Part shown: piece after piece, positions 50,001 through 54,452 of the stretch
Layout: each line of letters starts with the position of its first letter
How positions within the stretch are numbered: the stretch's first letter is position 1
Assembly (NCBI RefSeq): GCF_001279585.1
Contig: NZ_LGEC01000093.1
Coordinates: 1-54,452, forward strand
Source: Nocardiopsis sp. NRRL B-16309
GTDB taxonomy: Bacteria > Actinomycetota > Actinomycetes > Streptosporangiales > Streptosporangiaceae
DNA length: 54,452 nt
Direction of reading: 5' to 3'
Notes under the pieces: model-generated
Seen by the model: the letters and a program-made list of their open reading frames with translations, nothing else
What the model was told of the DNA's origin: nothing
The model's database searches: none
Position numbers and translations under genes: made by a program

Positions 50001-50539
50001 AGCACCCGCTGGATGACGGTGTCGGCCCCCACGGTGATGAGGTCCATGGGCCCGTCGTACTCGCCCACCACCCTGGCGGCGAGCTGCCACGACTGGCCCT
50101 CGCTGAGCAGGCGGGCGGTGGGCTCGACGGCCTCGCGCAGGGCGTGGTCGGCGACGATGCGCCCGGCGTAGGCGTTGTACGTGGACACCGTGGGCTCGCC
50201 GTCCAGCAGCTCCTCGGGGAACTGCTCGGTGGCGCGCAGCTGCTCCAGGCGCCTGCGGACGCGTTCGGCGAGCTCGGCGGTCGCCTTGCGGGTGAAGGTC
50301 AGGCCGAGCACGTGTTCGGGGCGCACCAGCCCGTTGGCGACCAGCCAGACCACGCGCGAGGCCATCGTCTCGCTCTTGCCGGAGCCGGCGCCGGCGATGA
50401 CCACGCCGGGTTCCAGGGGCGCGGAGATCACCTCGGCCTGCTCCGCGGTCGGTTCGGGCTGTCCGAGCAGGCGGGCCAGCTCGGGCGGGGAGAAGCGTGG
50501 CACGGGCGGCCGTTCGGCGGCCTCCTCGGTTTCAGACAT
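47024..50539 (-). CDS. adnB: AdnB, helicase-nuclease subunit of AdnAB
   Basis: An 1171-residue UvrD-like motor with a RecB-type nuclease. Walker A is GAGSGKS (50-56), motif II is VVLLDEYQDTSH, and motif VI is VAVTRASF. The C-terminal nuclease has RGTAFHTWLERRFG, GRMDAVFHD and YDVVDWKTG followed by QLAAYR. AdnAB resects double-strand breaks in actinobacteria. A Gly/Glu/Asp-rich insertion near 560-610 and a Pro/Asp-rich one near 855-900 lengthen it compared with the ~1100-residue mycobacterial protein. ATG 50539 overlaps the adnA end by 8 nt. Confidence 0.95.
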   Translation of the reverse strand: MSETEEAAERPPVPRFSPPELARLLGQPEPTAEQAEVISAPLEPGVVIAGAGSGKSETMASRVVWLVANGLVRPEHVLGLTFTRKATAELAERVRRRLEQLRATEQFPEELLDGEPTVSTYNAYAGRIVADHALREAVEPTARLLSEGQSWQLAARVVGEYDGPMDLITVGADTVIQRVLHLSGEIADHLTTTDQVRGVGRWIQAGVDALPKRPTAATRDLVDAQRRREQLLPLVERYNHAKHVREAMDFGDQMALAARIAEHHPEVGLIERGRYRVVLLDEYQDTSHAQLVLLRSLFGDGHAVTAVGDPCQSIYGWRGAIAANLTRFPTDFPVGPGRPAPVRRLSTSFRNGERILGVAARIAEPLRAEARDVPVLHPGPARRGRGTTVTALFHTETEEAAWIAQQVYSLVRAEPGEPGSAHTAPDFLAWPEGESGGAEDGGTSPGDIAILCRKRAQFPPLREALEALDIPVEVVGLGGLMLVPEVRDIIATLRVVHDASAGNELARLLTGPRWRLGPRDLAALGSRAAELARHTRRDLTGTSAPEASAEGGGPFSREATRTGDGGRPGGAGEDGAGDDAGADLLRRTVLDLTAESGSLVDAVDDPGPAENYSPTAYERLGLLSEELRALRKLVGQPLPDLVTEIERMLGLDIEVGARSGRDPLSARADLDAFVDHAVRFVGNSEDPTLGSFLSYLNAAEENESGLAPGERVGGSDSVKLMTMHGAKGLQWPVVVVPGVSAGRSAPLFPAKARDSFAWVKADRLLPYPLRGDRASLPVLRGVGKDDIAAFKAEEEARHLMEERRLAYVAVTRASFALVCTGHWWGRTGTAPRGPSEFLEEVRQACESGSGTVARWDPPPDPEATNPHEEEDDTAVWPPVEHTAADAPAADPDGTGGPAPDPRAARRAQIAAGAALVERARAAMLAGESRERAPAPPGLRRRLQGWERDTELLLAHRHQEASGPGEGPVQVELPAHLSVSSMVWLARDPEALARQIRRPLPRPPAPHTRRGTAFHTWLERRFGHEATLLDELPGAADETAGEDEDLAELQRRFEESEWGARTPVEVEVPFETVIGDRLIRGRMDAVFHDAGTGTYDVVDWKTGRPPGNDAERRAVGVQLAAYRLAWSDLAEVGLEDVRAAFHYVGAGETVRPADLLDADGLAALIASVPEPG

Positions 50540-53500
50540 GTCGGCCCTCGTCCTGGACCGGGCAGCAGGCGCGCACGGCGCACGACCTGCAGCCCTTGTT
50601 GCGGGTGGCGGTGAAGCGCGAGCCTCCCATACCGGTGGCGACCTCGCGCACCAGGTCCTCGGCCCACCCGGGGTCGGGGTCCTCACCCAGGGGCGGCTGC
50701 GGCTGTTCCCGCACCCTGTTGGTGAAGGCCGCCCCGCCGACCTGGACGAGCGAGGCGCCGCCGGGCTCGGTGAGGCCGAGCTTGGCGAAGGCGCCCTTGA
50801 GCACGGCCATCTGGTAGACCCCGAGCTGGGGGTGGCGGGCCAGGTCGTCGGCCTTGCCGGCGCCGGTCTTGATGTCGACGACCACGGCGCGGCCCTGGTC
50901 GTCGCGTTCGAGGCGGTCGACGCGGCCGGTGATCTCGATCCCGCCGACGTCGACCTTGAAGCCCTCTTCGGTCACGACGAGTTCGCGTTCGTTGGCGGCG
51001 TCCCACGCGACGAGCTTGCGGACCATCTCGTCGGCCCGCTCGCGCTGCTTGTCGGCCTGCCAGGGGCCGCCGAAGTCCAGGTCGGACCAGATCTCGTCCA
51101 TGCGCGCCCCGATCTCGTCGGCGCCGCTGCCCTGCGCGACGAGCACGGCCACGGCGTGCACGACCGTGCCCAGGGCGGAGGCGGAGTCGCCGGAGGAGGC
51201 GCCCGCGGCGCGCTCCAGCAGCCAGCGCAGCTGGCAGTTGGTGAAGCTGTCCACCTGGGAGGGGGAGACCCGGATCGTGTCGTCTTCGCCCGCCAGGGGC
51301 CCCTCGTCGCTGAAGGGGGTCAGCGCGTACCACTCGGAGGGGTCGGCGCCGCGTACGCCCTCCTCGGCCAGGCGCGCCAGGTGGGCGGCGGCGGCCTCGC
51401 GCAGGGGTTCGGGCGCGGAGGGGTCGGTGACCACCGAGCGCAGGTCGGCCACGAGCGCGGGCAGGGAGAGCCAGCGGCGGCCGGTGTTGACCGGTTCGGG
51501 GCCGCCCGTGCCCATCTCCGCCAGGAAGCGGGAGGGGCGCTCGTCGGTGTCCTCGCCGCCCACGGCGGTGACCACGAGGGTGCGGCGGGCCCGGGTGAGG
51601 GCCACGTAGAACAGTCGGCGCTCCTCGTCCAGGAGCTTGGAGGCGAGGGCCGCGCCGGAGGAGTCGGCGGCGTGCACGTCGGCGTCCACGAGTTCCTCGA
51701 CGCCGAGCAGGGAGCCCCGCAGCCGCAGGTCGGGCCACTCCCCCTCCTGGACCCCGGCGACGACGACCAGGCCCCACTCCAGCCCCTTGGAGCGGTGCGC
51801 GGTGAGGATGCGCACGGCCTCGCCCTCGGGCGCGCGCTCGGCGAGGCTGTCGCCGGGGATCTCCTGGGCGGCCAGGTCCTCCAGGAATCCGGCGGGGGCG
51901 CCGGGGGGCAGGCGGTCGCAGTAGCGCGCCGCGCTCTCGAAGAGCGCGACCACGGCGTCGAGGTCGCGGTCGGCGGCGGCGCCGCGGCGGCCCCCGGCCA
52001 GGCTGGCGCGCAGCAGGCGGTCGGACAGCCCGCTGTCGCGCCACAGCTCCCACAGGACCTGTTCGGCGTCGGCCCCCCGGGCGGCGAGGGTGCGCACGGT
52101 GCGCAGCGCGGTGGCGACCCGGGTGGCGGGCGCGGCGACCTCGGGATCGACCAGGGCCAGCTCGCGTGGGTCGTTGAGGGCGTCCACGAGCAGCTGGGCG
52201 GAGGGGCGGTAGCCGCCGTCGCCCTCGCTGGCCCGGTCCAGGTCCAGACGGCGCAGGGCGCGCAGCAGGCGGCGCAGCCGCACGGAGTCGGCCTCACCGA
52301 AGGGGCTGGTGAGCAGCTCGCGGGCGGCCTCGTCGTCGAGCCGGTCGGGGGCGAGCCCGTAGCGGATGAGGGCGAGCAGGGGCCGCACGATGGGCTCGGC
52401 GGCCACCGGGAGGTCATCGGAGCCCACGACCACCGGGACCGAGGCGGCGGTGAGGGCGCGCCGCAGGACCGGCAGCTGGCGGGCGGAGGAGCGCACCAGG
52501 ACGGCCATGTCCGACCACGGCACGCCGTCCACCAGGTGGGCGCGGCGCAGGGTGTCGGCGATGACCGCCGCCTCCTGGGTGGCGCTCTCCGCCAGCATGA
52601 CGCGCACCTCGCCCTCGGGAACGCCGTCGGCCGGTGCCAGGTCGCGGTGCTCGTTGACGTGGCCTCCCGGTGAGGGGACGGCCGGCAGGCGCCGGGTCAG
52701 GGCACGGGAGGCGGCCAGCAGCCCGGCGCCGCTGCGGCGGCAGGTGCGCAGGGCCACCACCGGCGCGGGGGTGCGCCGCCGGGTGGGGAAGCGGTGCGGG
52801 AAGTCGAGGATGTTGCCGACCTCGGCGCCGCGGAAGGCGTAGATGGACTGGTCGGGGTCGCCGACGGCGATGAGGTCACGGCCGTCCCCGGCCAGCGCGC
52901 GCAGGAGTTCCTCCTGGGCGGGGTCGGTGTCCTGGTACTCGTCGACGAACACGGTCTCGTGGGCGGCGCGCTCGCGGGCCCGCACGTGGGGGTCGGCGAG
53001 CATGTTCGCGGCGACCCGGACGAGCTCGGCGTAGTTGAGCGTGGGCACGGGCGCGATGTCGAACCGCCCGGTGTAGCGGTCCAGGAACCCGGCGGCCGCC
53101 GTCCAGTCGTCGCGGTCGCGCTCGCGGCCGAGCCGGTCGAGCTCGGCGGGGCCGAGGCCGCGCTCCTGGGCGCGCATGAGGAAGTCCCGCAGCTCCTCGG
53201 CGAAGCCGCGGGTCTCCAGGGCCGGGCGCAGGCGCTCGGGCCACTCCCCGGCGCCGTCGCCGAACTCCCCGGTGAGGAGTTCGCGCACCTCCATCAGCTG
53301 CTCGGGGCCGGACAGCAGCCGGGGCGGCAGGTCGCCCATCCGCTGGAACTCACGGCGGATGAGGGCGTAGGCGTAGCTGTGGAAGGTCAGGGCGAGCGGT
53401 TCGCGCGTGGTGCGGCGCAGGCGGGCGGTGATGCGCTCGCGCAGTTCCTGGGCGGCCTTGCGGCTGAAGGTCAGCACGAGGATCCGCGAGGGGTCGACGC

Positions 53501-53684
53501 CGCGCCGGTCCACGCGGTCCACGACCGCCTCGACGATCGTGGTGGTCTTGCCGGTCCCGGGACCGGCCAGCACCAGGAGCGGACCGCCCTCGTGGTCGAC
53601 CACGCGCTGCTGGTTGACGTCCAGCACCGGTGGCGGCTGCACCTGGTGGGCGCGCCGGACGAGTCGGTACCTGGGATGTTCCAC
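50532..53684 (-). CDS. adnA: AdnA, helicase-nuclease subunit of AdnAB
   Basis: A 1050-residue UvrD-like protein with a C-terminal RecB-family nuclease. Walker A is GPGTGKT (41-47), motif II is VFVDEYQDTD, and motif VI is VALTRARR. The nuclease has GRVDRLERD and VVVDIKTG, with QLGVYQ after it. The Fe-S cluster cysteines seem present: one in FTNCQLRW and three in GCRSCAVRACCP at the end. With adnB directly downstream, it forms the AdnAB heterodimer that processes DNA ends. The start is GTG 53684, and no long leader is seen. Confidence 0.95.
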   Translation of the reverse strand: MEHPRYRLVRRAHQVQPPPVLDVNQQRVVDHEGGPLLVLAGPGTGKTTTIVEAVVDRVDRRGVDPSRILVLTFSRKAAQELRERITARLRRTTREPLALTFHSYAYALIRREFQRMGDLPPRLLSGPEQLMEVRELLTGEFGDGAGEWPERLRPALETRGFAEELRDFLMRAQERGLGPAELDRLGRERDRDDWTAAAGFLDRYTGRFDIAPVPTLNYAELVRVAANMLADPHVRARERAAHETVFVDEYQDTDPAQEELLRALAGDGRDLIAVGDPDQSIYAFRGAEVGNILDFPHRFPTRRRTPAPVVALRTCRRSGAGLLAASRALTRRLPAVPSPGGHVNEHRDLAPADGVPEGEVRVMLAESATQEAAVIADTLRRAHLVDGVPWSDMAVLVRSSARQLPVLRRALTAASVPVVVGSDDLPVAAEPIVRPLLALIRYGLAPDRLDDEAARELLTSPFGEADSVRLRRLLRALRRLDLDRASEGDGGYRPSAQLLVDALNDPRELALVDPEVAAPATRVATALRTVRTLAARGADAEQVLWELWRDSGLSDRLLRASLAGGRRGAAADRDLDAVVALFESAARYCDRLPPGAPAGFLEDLAAQEIPGDSLAERAPEGEAVRILTAHRSKGLEWGLVVVAGVQEGEWPDLRLRGSLLGVEELVDADVHAADSSGAALASKLLDEERRLFYVALTRARRTLVVTAVGGEDTDERPSRFLAEMGTGGPEPVNTGRRWLSLPALVADLRSVVTDPSAPEPLREAAAAHLARLAEEGVRGADPSEWYALTPFSDEGPLAGEDDTIRVSPSQVDSFTNCQLRWLLERAAGASSGDSASALGTVVHAVAVLVAQGSGADEIGARMDEIWSDLDFGGPWQADKQRERADEMVRKLVAWDAANERELVVTEEGFKVDVGGIEITGRVDRLERDDQGRAVVVDIKTGAGKADDLARHPQLGVYQMAVLKGAFAKLGLTEPGGASLVQVGGAAFTNRVREQPQPPLGEDPDPGWAEDLVREVATGMGGSRFTATRNKGCRSCAVRACCPVQDEGRHV

Positions 53685-53746
53685 GCCCCCAGTTCACCAG
53701 AGGGCGGCGACCATCCCGGACGCACCGGGAGCGCGCCGGGTGCTCC

Positions 53747-54088
53747 TCAGCCCCGGGAGTGCCCGTCCCACCGGGCCCGGCGCATGTCCACGCGGTCACT
53801 GCCGGGGCGCATCGGCGTGCCCTCGGCGGCGTAGTGGGACAGCGCCCGGACCTCGTGCCCGGCCGCCGGCCGACCGTCGGAGCGCACCACCCGCCACCAG
53901 GGAACTCCCCCGCCCCAGGTGGACATCACGGTGCCGACCTGGCGCGGTCCCCCGCGCCCCACGTACTCGGCGATGTCGCCATAGCTCATCACGCGCCCGG
54001 ACGGGATGTCCTCGACCACGGCGAGGACCTCGTCGGAGTACTCGTCCGGCCCGGCCTCCGGGTCCGTGCGCTCGGCTGCGTTCGTCAC
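53747..54088 (-). CDS. Alkyltransferase-like (ATL/MGMT-fold) DNA base-flipping protein
   Basis: A 113-residue protein with the C-terminal fold of O6-alkylguanine-DNA methyltransferase. SGRVMSYGDIAEYVG and the DNA-binding RQVGTVMST are present. At the active site, PWWRVV replaces PCHRVV, so the alkyl-accepting cysteine is a tryptophan and the protein cannot repair directly. ATL proteins instead bind and flip damaged guanine and hand it to nucleotide excision repair. The equivalent M. tuberculosis gene is Rv3204, also near adnA. GTG 54088 follows TAGGGT by 7 nt. Confidence 0.92.
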   Translation of the reverse strand: MTNAAERTDPEAGPDEYSDEVLAVVEDIPSGRVMSYGDIAEYVGRGGPRQVGTVMSTWGGGVPWWRVVRSDGRPAAGHEVRALSHYAAEGTPMRPGSDRVDMRRARWDGHSRG

Positions 54089-54095
54089 AGCCCGC

Positions 54096-54101
54096 ACCCT
54101 A
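54096..54101 (-). promoter_or_regulatory. Candidate -10 box (TAGGGT) for ATL gene
   Basis: TAGGGT ends 7 nt before GTG 54088. AGGGT could also act as a ribosome site. Confidence 0.35.
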
Positions 54102-54226
54102 TCGACCCCTGCCCCTGTGGTCCCGCTCACCGGCATCACAGGGGCCCATGGTTGGCTGCCCCCTTAGCGGACTCCCGAGAGGTTCAAGGTGAGCACGACC
54201 GCTCACCGCGACCCCAGGGGGCCGAT

Positions 54227-54314
54227 CCGGGCCAAAGCGAGGAACGAGCGGAGGCCCAAAGCAAGCACAGAGAGGGCGCCGACGGGTCCTGGAGTGGCTG
54301 GAGGTGCGCTCCCG
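54227..54314 (+). repeat. 88-bp direct repeat, copy 1, containing the 42-bp element
   Basis: It begins CCGGGCCAAAGCGAGGAACG and ends GGCTGGAGGTGCGCTCCCG. The first half is the 42-bp dispersed element (54229-54270). It differs from copy 2 at only a few positions. The 364 nt after the ATL gene hold no convincing coding frame, only this repeat region. Confidence 0.8.
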
Positions 54315-54364
54315 AGGAACGAGGGCGTGCACCGGAAGGACCGAAGGCCCCATCTCAAAGGCGC

Positions 54365-54452
54365 CCGGGCCAAAGCGAGGAACGAGCGGAGGCCCAAAGC
54401 AAGCACAGCGAGGGCGCCGACGGGTCCTGGAGCGGCTGGAGGTGCACTCCCG
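54365..54452 (+). repeat. 88-bp direct repeat, copy 2, cut by window end
   Basis: It repeats copy 1 after a 50-nt spacer that itself contains GAGGAACGAG. It runs exactly to the end of the window, so the array may continue outside. Confidence 0.8.

Noticed and set aside
47117..50614. Plus-strand frame of over 1100 codons antisense to adnB
   Set aside because: The translation is a mirror of adnB codon bias (Gly/Val/Arg/Asp-rich) with no motif; adnB has complete helicase and nuclease signatures.

Overview
The window is GC-rich actinobacterial chromosome. A fused CofG/CofH F420 synthase (FbiC), a WhiB7-type regulator, mycoredoxin, the AdnA/AdnB helicase-nuclease, UPF0182, DUF2342 and TIGR03089 proteins, and an initiator tRNA with C1 opposite U72 all point to Actinomycetota. 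Coding style and gene content suggest a Nocardiopsis-like member of Streptosporangiales; the genus is inference. About 43 protein genes and two tRNAs are well supported, almost all chromosomal core or near-core. I see no insertion sequence, prophage or CRISPR array.

Layout. 1-5.5 kb: secreted GH18 chitinase and fbiC, facing each other across a strong hairpin terminator. 5.5-11 kb: a flippase-like membrane protein and a three-gene glycosyltransferase operon (GT-C-like membrane protein, GT2, GT4). 11-18 kb: TIGR03089, duplicated DUF3592, amidohydrolase, solo XRE/DUF5753 regulator, a PLDc_N membrane protein, an exported cyclophilin and a cysteine desulfurase. 18-23.5 kb: aroA-rsgA, a TetR/DUF2087 pair, hisN and a sulfotransferase. 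23.6-27.3 kb: a lipoprotein and a MacB-type FtsX/membrane fusion/ATPase exporter. 27.4-27.8 kb: two initiator tRNA genes, each with its own promoter and terminator.

27.9-54.1 kb follows the order of the Mycobacterium tuberculosis Rv3193c-Rv3204 block with insertions: UPF0182, PPA1309, PDZ/Lon-like protease, MoaE, an SDR epimerase, DUF2342, Nudix, a YgjP-like peptidase, WhiB7, TesB, UvrD2, mycoredoxin, ANTAR, NudC, an M20 dipeptidase, an EF-hand protein, AdnB, AdnA and an alkyltransferase-like protein. It groups DNA repair (uvrD2, adnAB, ATL), redox/NAD metabolism (mycoredoxin, nudC) and antibiotic response (whiB7).

The most interesting part is the roughly 620-nt whiB7 leader. It has a WhiB7-style promoter (AT-rich block beside the -35), a well-initiated 113-codon upstream frame, a rho-independent terminator 28 nt after its stop, and a competing antiterminator pairing that overlaps the last codons of that frame. 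A 56-codon gene with a good ribosome site follows whiB7. Several intergenic regions carry unexplained short repeats, including a 42-bp element present four times, once inverted and once expanded by a 23-bp unit.
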